Made by a program: the position numbers and the translations under genes. From the NCBI RefSeq assembly GCF_004364435.1, contig NZ_SOCT01000006.1:1-64000 (forward strand): a stretch of 64,000 nt of DNA, written 5' to 3'. The stretch is from Pseudomonas sp. LP_7_YM. Its GTDB lineage: Bacteria > Pseudomonadota > Gammaproteobacteria > Pseudomonadales > Pseudomonadaceae. This document shows, one piece after another, positions 19,644 to 28,573 of this stretch (positions within the stretch are counted from its first letter, which is position 1; the number at the start of each line of letters is the position of its first letter). The notes below the pieces were generated by a model that searched no databases, was not told the origin of the DNA, and worked only from the letters and a program-made list of their open reading frames with translations.

Positions 19644-21392
19644 TTACCCGTGAACGGGCAGGCTGTGGGGAAACAAAAGATCGACGAAGCGTTCGGCAGT
19701 CGGCTGTGGCTCGTGATTGGCCAGACCGCAACGTTCGTTGGCTTCGATGAACACGTATTCCGGCTGATCGGCGGCCGGAACCATCAGGTCCAGGCCTACT
19801 ATCGGAATGTCGAGGGCTCGGGCTGCGCGGATGGCGGCATCCTTCAACACCGGGTGCAGAATGGCCGTTACATCCTCCAGACAGCCGCCAGTGTGCAGAT
19901 TCGCGGTGCGGCGCACGGCCAGACGCTGATCGGCCGGTAACACGCTGTCAAAGGTGAACCCGGCAGCCTCCACTGTGCGACGGGTTTCCTGATCGACGGG
20001 GATTTTGCTTTCCCCGCCCGTTGCCGCAGAACGACGTCTGCTCTGCGCTTCAATCAACTCACCGACAGTGTGACGGCCATCGCCCATGATTTCCGCCGGT
20101 CGTCGGATCGCTGCTGCCACCACGTCGAAACCGATAACGACAATGCGCAGGTCCAGCCCTTCGTGAAAACTTTCCAGCAGCACCCGGGAATCGAATTGAC
20201 GCGCCCGCTCTACGGCTTCCTGAACGTCTTCGATGGTGCTCAGGTCCACAGCAACGCCTTGACCTTGTTCACCGTCCACAGGCTTGACCACGATGCGCGC
20301 ATGCTCATCGAGAAAGGCGAGGTTGTCATCGGCGTTGCCCGCCAATTGCTGCACCGGCAATTCCAGGCCTGCGGCTTTCAATAGCTTATTGGTCAGGCGC
20401 TTGTCCTGACATAACGTCATGCTCACGGCGGAGGTCAGGTCGCTCAGCGACTCCCGGCAGCGGATGCGCCGGCCACCATGAATAAGCGTGAACAGACCGG
20501 CTTCGGCATCATCGACCTGTACATCGATACCGCGCCTATGGGCTTCTTCGACGATGATCCGGGCATAGGGATTGAAGTCCGCTTGCGGGCCCGGGCCGAG
20601 GAAGAGCTTTTCGTTGATGCCGTTCTTGCGCTTGATGGCGAAGGTCGGCAGGTTGCGAAAGCCCAGCTTGCCGTAGAGATTCTTGGCCTGTTGATTGTCA
20701 TGCAGGACCGACAGATCCAGGTAAGCCAGCCCGCGGCTCTGGAAATGTTCGATCAAATGCCGCACCAGCACTTCGCCGACACCGGGGCGAGTGCATTGCG
20801 GATCCACCGCCAGGCACCAGAGGCTGCTGCCATTTTCGGGGTCGTTGAATGCTTTCTGGTGATTCAGGCCCATGACGCTGCCGATCACCGCATAGGTTGT
20901 TTCGTCTTCTGCGATCCAGTAAACCGGTCCGCCATGATGACGCGGGGTAAGCAATGCCGGATCAATGGGCAACATGCCGCGTGCGATGTACAGGTTATTG
21001 ATCGCTTCCCAGTCAGCCTGGTTTTGCGCACGACGGATTCGAAAACCACGGAACACGCGCTGGGCAGGGCGGTAGTCGCTAAACCATAAGCGCAAGGTAT
21101 CCGACGGGTCGAGAAACAACTGCTGCGGCGATTGCGCGAGTACTTGTTGCGGCGCGGCTACGTACAACGCGATATCTCGCTCGCCAGTTTTCTCATTGAG
21201 TAGCTCATGGGCCAGCGCCGCGGGATCAGGATAGGTGTGCCCTATCAGTAGACGACCCCAGCCACAGTGCAATGCCAGCGGCTCATTGTCGGGGGTGCTG
21301 CCGTCCTCGGCAAAGCGTGCCTGCAAACGCTCATAGGACGGCGCCTGACCACGCAACAGACGCTGATTGTAGATCGAAGCGTTGGCTTTCAT
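19644..21392 (-). CDS. ngg: N-acetylglutaminylglutamine synthetase
   Basis: 582-residue fusion of a GNAT acetyltransferase domain (about 105-240) and an ATP-grasp ligase domain (about 270-580). It acetylates glutamine and ligates glutamine units to make the precursor of N-acetylglutaminylglutamine amide (NAGGN), a compatible solute first studied in Sinorhizobium and Pseudomonas. ATP-grasp features include VVKPVDGEQGQGV and the metal-binding FIEANERCG. The start lies 3 bp after the asnO stop, so translation is coupled. Confidence 0.95.
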   Translation of the reverse strand: MKANASIYNQRLLRGQAPSYERLQARFAEDGSTPDNEPLALHCGWGRLLIGHTYPDPAALAHELLNEKTGERDIALYVAAPQQVLAQSPQQLFLDPSDTLRLWFSDYRPAQRVFRGFRIRRAQNQADWEAINNLYIARGMLPIDPALLTPRHHGGPVYWIAEDETTYAVIGSVMGLNHQKAFNDPENGSSLWCLAVDPQCTRPGVGEVLVRHLIEHFQSRGLAYLDLSVLHDNQQAKNLYGKLGFRNLPTFAIKRKNGINEKLFLGPGPQADFNPYARIIVEEAHRRGIDVQVDDAEAGLFTLIHGGRRIRCRESLSDLTSAVSMTLCQDKRLTNKLLKAAGLELPVQQLAGNADDNLAFLDEHARIVVKPVDGEQGQGVAVDLSTIEDVQEAVERARQFDSRVLLESFHEGLDLRIVVIGFDVVAAAIRRPAEIMGDGRHTVGELIEAQSRRRSAATGGESKIPVDQETRRTVEAAGFTFDSVLPADQRLAVRRTANLHTGGCLEDVTAILHPVLKDAAIRAARALDIPIVGLDLMVPAADQPEYVFIEANERCGLANHEPQPTAERFVDLLFPHSLPVHG

Positions 21393-21395
21393 CGG

Positions 21396-23168
21396 TCAAA
21401 GTCCTTGTTCGCTGAGCCACAGGTTCAGCGCCGCGAGCTGCCACAGTTTGGAACCGCGCAGGGGGGTCAATTGACCATCAGGGTCGGTCAACAGCTTGTC
21501 GAGCATGGTCGGGTTAAACAGACCGCGGTCCTGACTCGGGTCGAGCAATAGGTCGCGCACCCAGTTCAGGGTGTCACCCTCAAGATGCTTGAGGCCTGGC
21601 ACCGGGAAATAGCCTTTCTTACGGTCAATGACTTGCGACGGGATGACCAGCCGTGCCGCTTCCTTGAGCACTTGCTTACCGCCGTCGGGCAGCTTGAAGC
21701 GGGCAGGAACGCGAGCCGACAGTTCAACCAGGCGGTAGTCCAGGAAGGGTGTTCGGGCTTCCAGACCCCAGGCCATGGTCATGTTATCGACACGTTTGAC
21801 CGGGTCATCGACCAGCATCACCGTGCTGTCCAGGCGCAGAGCTTTGTCTACGGCCGCCTCGGCGCCAGGCATGGCGAAATGTTCACGCACGAAGTCGCCT
21901 GCAGCATCGTTGGGCGTCAGCCATTGCGGAGCTACGGTGGCTGCGTATTCGTCGTAGCTTCGATCAAAAAATGCATCGCGGTAGGCGGCATAGGGATCGC
22001 TGGCACCGTCGACCTGGGGATACCAGTGGTAGCCCGCGAACAGCTCGTCTGCGCCCTGGCCGCTCTGCACGACTTTGCAGTGCTTGGCCACTTCGCGCGA
22101 CAGCAGGTAGAAAGCGATGCAGTCATGGCTGACCATCGGCTCGCTCATCGCCCGGAATGCAGCAGGCAGTTGCTCGATGATTTCACTTTCCTTGATGCGC
22201 AGCTGGTGATGTTGAGTGCCGTAATGCTTGGCGATGAGATCCGAATACTGGAACTCGTCACCTCGCTCGCCTCCAGCATCCTGAAAACCGATCGAGAAAG
22301 TAGACAGGTCTTTGACCCCGACTTCGCGCAGCAGCCCGACCAGCATGCTGGAGTCGACGCCGCCGGATAGCAGGACGCCGACATCAACCGCAGCGCGCTG
22401 ACGAATGGCTACCGCCTCACGGGTGCTGTCGAGTACGCGGTCGCGCCAGTCCTCAAGGGTCAGGTTCGCCTCATCGGCGCGCGGGCCATAGGGCAGCGTC
22501 CACCAGACGTTCTGCTCGACCTTGCCAGCGGCGCTTACGCGCATCCAGGTGGCAGGCGGAATTTTCTCGACGCCAGCCAACAAGGTACGCGGCGCAGGGA
22601 CCACCGCATGGAAGTTCAGGTAGTGGTTCAGCGCAATCGGGTCGAGCATCGTGCTGATGTCACCGCCTTTGAGCAATGCAGGCAGAGTCGAGGCGAAACG
22701 CAGCCTTTTATCGGTGCGCGACAGGTACAACGGCTTGACGCCCAGCCGGTCGCGGGCAATGAACAGGCTCTGGTTGTCGCGCTCCCAAATGGCAAAGGCA
22801 AACATTCCGTTAAGCTTGGGCAGCATGTCGGCGCCCCAGGCGTGATAGCCCTTGAGCAGCACTTCGGTGTCGCCGCCGGAGTGGAACTGATAACCAAGGG
22901 CTTCAAGCTCGGCCCGCAGTTCCGGGAAGTTGTAGATCGCGCCGTTGAAGGCCAGTGACAGGCCCAGGTGGCTGTCGATCATCGGCTGCGCCGAGCCGTC
23001 AGACAGGTCCATGATTTTCAGACGACGATGGCCCAGGGCAATCGGCCCTTGGCTATGAAACCCCCACGCATCCGGGCCGCGAGGTGCCAAATGATGAGTA
23101 ATGCGTTCTACCGCGGCAAGATCCGCAGGTTGGTTGTCAAAACGTAATTCACCAGCTAATCCGCACAT
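21396..23168 (-). CDS. asnO: NAGGN amidotransferase (asparagine synthase-like)
   Basis: 590-residue class II glutamine amidotransferase with Cys2 nucleophile (MCGLAGELRF) and an asparagine synthase-type ATP pyrophosphatase domain with SGGVDSSMLVG. It amidates the C-terminus of the N-acetylglutaminylglutamine dipeptide. First gene of the asnO-ngg-M42 operon, which in pseudomonads is induced by osmotic stress. The start at 23168 has AAGG upstream. The regulatory region is 23169-23400; I could not identify a convincing sigma-factor site by eye. Confidence 0.95.
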   Translation of the reverse strand: MCGLAGELRFDNQPADLAAVERITHHLAPRGPDAWGFHSQGPIALGHRRLKIMDLSDGSAQPMIDSHLGLSLAFNGAIYNFPELRAELEALGYQFHSGGDTEVLLKGYHAWGADMLPKLNGMFAFAIWERDNQSLFIARDRLGVKPLYLSRTDKRLRFASTLPALLKGGDISTMLDPIALNHYLNFHAVVPAPRTLLAGVEKIPPATWMRVSAAGKVEQNVWWTLPYGPRADEANLTLEDWRDRVLDSTREAVAIRQRAAVDVGVLLSGGVDSSMLVGLLREVGVKDLSTFSIGFQDAGGERGDEFQYSDLIAKHYGTQHHQLRIKESEIIEQLPAAFRAMSEPMVSHDCIAFYLLSREVAKHCKVVQSGQGADELFAGYHWYPQVDGASDPYAAYRDAFFDRSYDEYAATVAPQWLTPNDAAGDFVREHFAMPGAEAAVDKALRLDSTVMLVDDPVKRVDNMTMAWGLEARTPFLDYRLVELSARVPARFKLPDGGKQVLKEAARLVIPSQVIDRKKGYFPVPGLKHLEGDTLNWVRDLLLDPSQDRGLFNPTMLDKLLTDPDGQLTPLRGSKLWQLAALNLWLSEQGL

Positions 23169-23419
23169 ATAATCCTTACCGGTTTTCCGTTGGGGAACGT
23201 AGACGGGAAGTCCGCCTACCCAAAGACTGACCGGCAGGAATTGTGAGAGTTTTAGAACGAAAGGTTATAAGCAGCAGGTGGGTTGGTTCAGTATCGGTCG
23301 TTCCAATGGATGTGATTCCTTGCAATGCCCTCGCTCGGCTCGGGCCTTATTGTGAAGCCATGAGCAGCAGGTTTGGGTTTAGCTAAGGCGGGTCATTTAT
23401 GATATCTGGCCCCGGAGCC

Positions 23420-23692
23420 ACATGCATTCCCCGCACGTCAACGCCGCCTGCAGCAGGGGGGAAGATTTGTCGTAGACCTTGGTGATTACCACAGGTTTGG
23501 GAACGCGTTGCCCGGTAGGTTGGCAGGACTGCGATCACGCGGGATGATCACGTCGTGGTTGAACGCCTGGACCATGACCTGGTCTTCGTGACCTGCCTGG
23601 TAGGTGTTGCCCACCGAGTCGGCGGTGAAGGCGCCGGCAGTGATCAGGCCTTGTTTTTCGCCCGTGACGGACATGTACGCTGGAGTAGCCAT
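23420..23692 (-). pseudogene. Frameshifted and truncated hcp (T6SS tube protein) remnant
   Basis: The frame from ATG 23692 matches the N-terminus of Hcp1-type proteins (MATPAYMSVTGEKQGL, then GAFTADSVGNTYQAGHEDQV and FNHDVIIPRD). After IIPRD the frame shifts: reading in the next frame restores Hcp-like residues TGQRVPKPVVITKVYDK and SSPLLQAALT before similarity ends near 23420. So there is a one-base indel near 23535 and the last half to two-thirds is missing. No T6SS genes are nearby; it is an orphan hcp copy that decayed. An intact ATG and the upstream GGAAGGCATTA remain, so a 68-residue truncated peptide could still be made. Confidence 0.85.
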
Positions 23693-24077
23693 TAATGCCT
23701 TCCTTGCCAATAGAGAATTAGAGTGTCCGGCAGAAAAAGTTGCTCGCCGGTCATGTATGACTAATCAACTCCTATGCCAAGGCGCCAAAAAGTTTTATAA
23801 ATCAAAGACTTGATGGATTTAGTGCTTAACTTTCATGCAGTGACGATTGTAAAGTCGCTAAAGCTGTGCAGGAAGTTGCGCACTGCTGTGCAACTTCCTG
23901 CGCACGCGTCTGCGTTTACTCGGTTTCTTGGTTTACAGAGAAGTGTGCACACGTTTATCCACAATTCATTGGGCAACTTCTTGCGCATAATGGCAAACCG
24001 CAATTTCCAATGCTGAGTCGTTCTGTTCTATCGGCAGATCACGGTCTCAGACATTTGGGCGGCTACGCGCAAGAGGC
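23693..24077. other. AT-rich region with a strong inverted repeat
   Basis: 385 bp without a gene, more AT-rich than the flanks. It contains the hairpin at 23868-23901 and a third related sequence at 23973-23988. It may be decayed DNA linked to the lost part of the orphan hcp locus, or encode a small RNA; no promoter or T run was clear. Confidence 0.4.
23868..23901. repeat. 15-bp inverted repeat with 4-nt loop
   Basis: GCAGGAAGTTGCGCA and TGTGCAACTTCCTGC are reverse complements with a single mismatch that would be a wobble pair in RNA. The spacer is CTGC. No T run follows on either strand, so it is not a standard terminator. A degenerate copy of the second arm (GCAACTTCTTGCGCA) occurs at 23973-23988. 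Confidence 0.75.
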
Positions 24078-25166
24078 TCAATACCCGGTCATTTCCAGAT
24101 ACCCCACACCGTCCTGGGTCCCGCTCACCTGAACCGGACCTTCCCAATAAGGAATCTGTAGATTCATCCAGGCTTGCGGGTTGAGCGCTTCAACCGTCAG
24201 ATGCAGGCCCTTGCCCGGAATGTTTACCGACCATCGCGTGGGCATGTCGCGGCCTTCAACGGTTGTTGTGTCCTGCGGCTCAAGTTCGATGTCGCCTGCT
24301 GCAAGCAGCCCGGTGCTGCCATCGGCGCTGATCCAGGTGCCGGTCAAGTAAGGTTCGCCGTCCTTCTGGCGCATGCGGTACAGCATGACGTCAGTCCCGT
24401 CTTTCAAGTGCAGGGAAAACCAGTCCCAGCCGGTCTGATCGTTCGTCAGCGGCTGGCTGCTCCATTCTCGATCCAGCCATGCGGGACCGGACACCTGGTA
24501 AGCCTTGCCATCGATCTCGATACTGCCGTCGGCCTCGAAAAACGGCTGACTGTAGTAGTAGGACGCCTGACCTTGCTCGGATTTCTGACTGAAACCCTGC
24601 TTGCCCTGCAGCACCAAAGGCTTGCTCGAGGTCAGGTGCAGGCGGTAGTTGAACTGCGGGCCGCGTGCCTGCAACTGCATATCGGCCAAGGGATCATCGG
24701 TGGCCGACCGGCTGCTCAAGGCCCAGTCATCGATCCACGCCGAGAAGGGCGCCAGAGTGACGCCAGCCTGGCCCACGCCGCCGCGGGCATAGCGTTCGGC
24801 GGCGTAGTGTTCATCTGCCGAAGTGACAGCCGCGTGGCCCATCCACAGGTTTCGATTGCTCCAGCCCTGATCGTCGCCTTGTGCGACTTTCGCGCGGGGA
24901 AGGGCGTTGCGGAACAGCGTCCATTGCACCCCGAATGACTGGCCGTCGGCGTCCTTGAGGTTGGCCGTGATGTACCACCACTCAATGCGGAAATCATCGT
25001 GGGGCCCGTGGTCTTCCGGGAATACAAAACGTCTGTCCGGGGTCACTTGAGCGTAGCTTGCGGCGTCGTCAGCAAGGCCAGCGAAACCCTTCTCCTCCTC
25101 AGGTTTGTTGTCGCAACCGACCAGTGACAACGCGACGATCAGCAGGGCAAGCGCGTTAGCTTTCAT
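24078..25166 (-). CDS. Lipocalin-like lipoprotein (AttH/CrtC family)
   Basis: 362-residue lipoprotein: hydrophobic N-terminus and lipobox SLVGC with Cys18. The body is the AttH/hydroxyneurosporene synthase-like lipocalin fold, with blocks RIEWWYITANLKD, VQWTLFRN, WMGHAAVT and WLDREWSSQPL. The gene overlaps the end of the upstream permease by 11 bp, forming an ATPase-permease-lipoprotein operon like Agrobacterium AttEFGH. The name carotenoid hydratase would mislead; no carotenoid genes are present. It probably binds a hydrophobic ligand handled by the ABC transporter. Function inferred. Confidence 0.82.
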   Translation of the reverse strand: MKANALALLIVALSLVGCDNKPEEEKGFAGLADDAASYAQVTPDRRFVFPEDHGPHDDFRIEWWYITANLKDADGQSFGVQWTLFRNALPRAKVAQGDDQGWSNRNLWMGHAAVTSADEHYAAERYARGGVGQAGVTLAPFSAWIDDWALSSRSATDDPLADMQLQARGPQFNYRLHLTSSKPLVLQGKQGFSQKSEQGQASYYYSQPFFEADGSIEIDGKAYQVSGPAWLDREWSSQPLTNDQTGWDWFSLHLKDGTDVMLYRMRQKDGEPYLTGTWISADGSTGLLAAGDIELEPQDTTTVEGRDMPTRWSVNIPGKGLHLTVEALNPQAWMNLQIPYWEGPVQVSGTQDGVGYLEMTGY

Positions 25167-27636
25167 TGGCGAACGTCCTCAGCAAGTCGGCAGGTCGGGT
25201 GCGATACAGACGATAAAGAGGCCAGGCTGAAGCCAGCAGGGTAGCCAGCATCGCCAGCAACATCAGCCTCAGCAGCTGGCCTGGGAACACCTGCAGCGGC
25301 AGACGCCAGCCGAACGCCTGAACGTTGATCACCGCGTCCAGGCACCATGCCAGCAGCAGCCCCAGCGGAATCGCCAACACCAGCGTCAATAGCGCCAGCA
25401 ACCAGGTTTGAGCCAGATTGAGCAGCATCAATTGCCGTCGTGTGACGCCTAACGCCCAGAGTGGCGCCAGTTGCCCAAGTCGACTCTGACTCTGGGTCAG
25501 CAGGCTGATGAATAGCGCCACTCCCGCAACCATCAATGTCAGGCTGTTCAACGCGGCGGTCGCGGCGAAGGTGCGTTCAAACACCTGTTGCGACCAGGCC
25601 TTGAGTTGGATCTGGTCGACGATGCGGCTGTCGTCGATGGTGAATTTGTTATGCAGCACCCGCAGCAATTGAGGGATGGCACGAGGGTCGATGCGCAGGT
25701 TGAACCGATTGGGCGTCAGCTGTGGCCAGTGTTCGAGCAAGTGCCCGGCGTTAACCAGCATGTGGCCCTTGGGGTTGCCATAGTCGGCGTAGATACCCAC
25801 GACGCGCAGCCGCCAGTCACCGTCCGGCGCAGGCAGTTTTACTTCGTCACCCACGGCGACCTTGAGCCTGCGCGCCAACTGCTCGCTGAGCATCAGCGTG
25901 TTATCTTTGGCCAGTTGCCCCCAGGGATCGTCACCAGCCGACTCGAGCAGCGGCCAGTGTTGCCGGTAGTGCGGATTGTCGATGATGCCGTACAGCTCGG
26001 CGGGCCAGCCGTGCAGTTGCAACGAGACCTGCCAGTTGGGCAAAACAGCGGATGTCAGAGGTTGCTCGCTCAGCCATTTTTGTAATGGCGCCGCTTGGGC
26101 GGAATTCTGCGGATTGATGTACAACTCCGCACTCAGCCGTTGCTCCAGCCAATGGTTGAAAGTTTGACGAAAGCCGGAGGTCATGCTGCCCGCGCCGATG
26201 TTCGCCGCCATGGCCAACAGTAAAGCCATCAACGCCAGGCTCAGGGCAGGCAACTGTTGGCGGCAGTCAGCCAGGAACCATTGGCCCAATACCGATCGGG
26301 TCTTGCCCAACAGGGCGTTGAGCAAGGCGTTGAGCAATACCGGCAGGCCCAATGCAGCGCTCAATAACAGGCTGGCCATCAGCACGAAACCCATCGTCAG
26401 GCTGTTGCCGAACAGGGCAGCCAGCAGGGCGATCACGGCGCCTATACCGGCAATCCAGCCTTGACGCCTGAGCCAGCGCGCGTGGGTCTCATGCCAGGCC
26501 TGGGCATTGCCCAGTGCGAGCAAAGGCAGACGTGCCGCGCGCAACAGGCTGCTGGCACCCGCGAGAAAGGCACCCAGCAAGGCGACGCCCAGGCCGCTCA
26601 TCCACCACCAGATGCTCAGGTTCAAATGGCCGGCCACCTCGGCGCCATACAGCCCGCGCAAACTGGCGGCGACATCCGGCAGCAACACGCTTGCCAGCCA
26701 GTAACCGCTGATGACCCCGGCGACGCCGCCCAACAGCGCCAGCACACCCAGCTCAATCACCAGACTGGCGGTCAAGCTCCGCGCGCTGACTCCACAGGCG
26801 CGCAAGTTACGCAGTAATCCGCGACGCTGTTCCAGGGCCAGGCCAATCGCCGCATGCACGATGAAAAGCCCGACCACGAAGGATAAAAACCCCAGCGCGT
26901 CGAGATTCAAATGAAAGCTTTCAGTGAGGCGGCCCAGATCGTTGTCTTCGCCACTCTTGCGGATGATCAGTTCGCCCTTCATCTCATCGGGCAGGGCGGG
27001 CGGATTTTCCGCAAAATCCGTCGGCAGAGTCATGCGCGAGATCTGCCCGGGCTGGTTCAGCAGGTGCTGGGCATAGCCGATGTCTACCAGCAAAAGGCCG
27101 GGGGCCATATCGGTTTGCGCACGCAGGGGCGGCAGGGCTTGATCGGCTTCGCTCAGGGGCTGCTGACCTTCGTGTAGACCCAATGCCTGCATGGTCTGTG
27201 GGGAGATCCAGGTGCTGCCGGGCGGGGTGAAAAACTCGACGATCTGTGCGGTATCCAGCGTCTGCCCGGCCAGTGCCGTTTGGGCGGGCAGCGACATCGG
27301 CTCGATGCCCAGCAGTGTCAGACGTTGATCGGGCAGGCCCTTGAGCGTGATCCGGCCACGCAAGGCGGGCGACACCGGCCAACCGGCCCGACGCAGGCTG
27401 ACGAACAGCGCTTGCGAGTAATTCGCGCCATTGGGCGCGACAAGAATCTTCTGCGGCTCACCGCCGATCATCTGGCTGGCTTTGGCGTAACTTTCCCGGG
27501 CCTGGCTGTTCAGCGCCTGCACACCGGTGAGCAGGCTGGTGGCCAGCCACAAGCCGGTCAGCACGCTGAAAAACTGCACCGGATGACGCCGCCAATGGCT
27601 GAGCAGGGCTTTGAGCGTCCAGAAAAACACTGGCAT
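25156..27636 (-). CDS. FtsX-like ABC transporter permease, large
   Basis: 826 residues with an N-terminal membrane span (about 17-37), large periplasmic regions, and two FtsX-type four-span modules: a central one (about 240-480) and a C-terminal one (about 690-815). This fused, double FtsX architecture matches permeases that work with AttH-like lipoproteins and LolD-like ATPases in moving hydrophobic molecules or acting as mechanotransmitters. Its ATG shares one base with the ATPase stop and its 3' end overlaps the lipoprotein gene. Confidence 0.88.
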   Translation of the reverse strand: MPVFFWTLKALLSHWRRHPVQFFSVLTGLWLATSLLTGVQALNSQARESYAKASQMIGGEPQKILVAPNGANYSQALFVSLRRAGWPVSPALRGRITLKGLPDQRLTLLGIEPMSLPAQTALAGQTLDTAQIVEFFTPPGSTWISPQTMQALGLHEGQQPLSEADQALPPLRAQTDMAPGLLLVDIGYAQHLLNQPGQISRMTLPTDFAENPPALPDEMKGELIIRKSGEDNDLGRLTESFHLNLDALGFLSFVVGLFIVHAAIGLALEQRRGLLRNLRACGVSARSLTASLVIELGVLALLGGVAGVISGYWLASVLLPDVAASLRGLYGAEVAGHLNLSIWWWMSGLGVALLGAFLAGASSLLRAARLPLLALGNAQAWHETHARWLRRQGWIAGIGAVIALLAALFGNSLTMGFVLMASLLLSAALGLPVLLNALLNALLGKTRSVLGQWFLADCRQQLPALSLALMALLLAMAANIGAGSMTSGFRQTFNHWLEQRLSAELYINPQNSAQAAPLQKWLSEQPLTSAVLPNWQVSLQLHGWPAELYGIIDNPHYRQHWPLLESAGDDPWGQLAKDNTLMLSEQLARRLKVAVGDEVKLPAPDGDWRLRVVGIYADYGNPKGHMLVNAGHLLEHWPQLTPNRFNLRIDPRAIPQLLRVLHNKFTIDDSRIVDQIQLKAWSQQVFERTFAATAALNSLTLMVAGVALFISLLTQSQSRLGQLAPLWALGVTRRQLMLLNLAQTWLLALLTLVLAIPLGLLLAWCLDAVINVQAFGWRLPLQVFPGQLLRLMLLAMLATLLASAWPLYRLYRTRPADLLRTFANES

Positions 27637-28310
27637 CAGCGAACGCCTTCAGAAGCCAGGCGCCCCAAATGCAGCACCGCCTGGCGATCCAGGCGCGCCG
27701 CTACCCGTGGGCTGTGCGTCACCATCAACAGGCTGGTAGGACTGTCGGCAAGCAGGTCCAGCAGCAACTGCAGCACTTCGTCGCTGGTGTGTTCGTCGAG
27801 ATTGCCGGTGGGTTCGTCCGCTAGCAACAGGCCGGGGCGCGAAGCGAGGGCACGACCGATGGCAACCCGTTGCTGCTGGCCACCGGAGAGCTGTTCGGGA
27901 TAGCGCTTGAGCAATGCGCCCAGTCCCAGTCGCTCGACCAGCTCGGCCTGCCACCGGGGCTGATAACGCCCGGCCAGTCGCGCTTGAAAGGCGAGATTGT
28001 CTTGGACTTTGAGGCTGCCGATCAGGTTGAACTGCTGGAACACCAGACCGATTTCAGTACGTCGCCAGTTTGCCAGCCGCGCTTCGTTCATTTGGTCCAG
28101 GCGCTGGCCTGCAATTTCAATGCTGCCCTTGTCGACAGGGTCCAGCCCGGCCACCAGGTGTAACAGTGTGCTCTTGCCGCTGCCGGATTCACCCATCAGC
28201 GCCAGGCTTTCGCCTTGGCCCAGCTGCAAATCCGCGCCCCGCAATACCGCCAGCGGACCTTGGGCTGTGGCATAGCTTTTAAACACGCCTTGGACTTGCA
28301 GCATCGACAT
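27636..28310 (-). CDS. ABC transporter ATP-binding protein (LolD/MacB type)
   Basis: 224-residue ATPase with Walker A GESGSGKST, Q-loop FQQFNL, signature LSGGQQQRVAIGRAL, Walker B LLLADEPTGNLD and H-loop MVTHS. All motifs are intact. Start is ATG 28310 or ATG 28304, both close to CAGG. First gene of a three-gene operon with the FtsX-type permease and the lipocalin-like lipoprotein. Confidence 0.9.
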   Translation of the reverse strand: MSMLQVQGVFKSYATAQGPLAVLRGADLQLGQGESLALMGESGSGKSTLLHLVAGLDPVDKGSIEIAGQRLDQMNEARLANWRRTEIGLVFQQFNLIGSLKVQDNLAFQARLAGRYQPRWQAELVERLGLGALLKRYPEQLSGGQQQRVAIGRALASRPGLLLADEPTGNLDEHTSDEVLQLLLDLLADSPTSLLMVTHSPRVAARLDRQAVLHLGRLASEGVR

Positions 28311-28573
28311 GCACCTGAAAGGAGAACGAGTTGCACAATACCGGGATATATAAGCAGTCGGACAATGGATCTGCAGGGGGGTGAAGAAGTTGCGTTGGAT
28401 GTGGGGCAGACAAGCGCCTTTGCACCAGAGCAGTAGTTGCGAATCACGCGTGGCCTGCGAAGTTTCTGGAGCTTTGCGACAGTGGCGAATGCATTGGGCA
28501 GGCGGGACATATCGACTGACATGCCGCCTTCGTGCTCTGGTCGTCGTGTCGTGCACTTGCTGGCAAGGCGCTG

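Noticed and set aside
23420..23692. Functional T6SS locus
   Set aside because: Only a broken hcp fragment is present; no tss or vgrG genes.
24078..25166. Carotenoid biosynthesis hydratase
   Set aside because: Family naming only; it is a lipoprotein in an ABC operon with no carotenoid genes.
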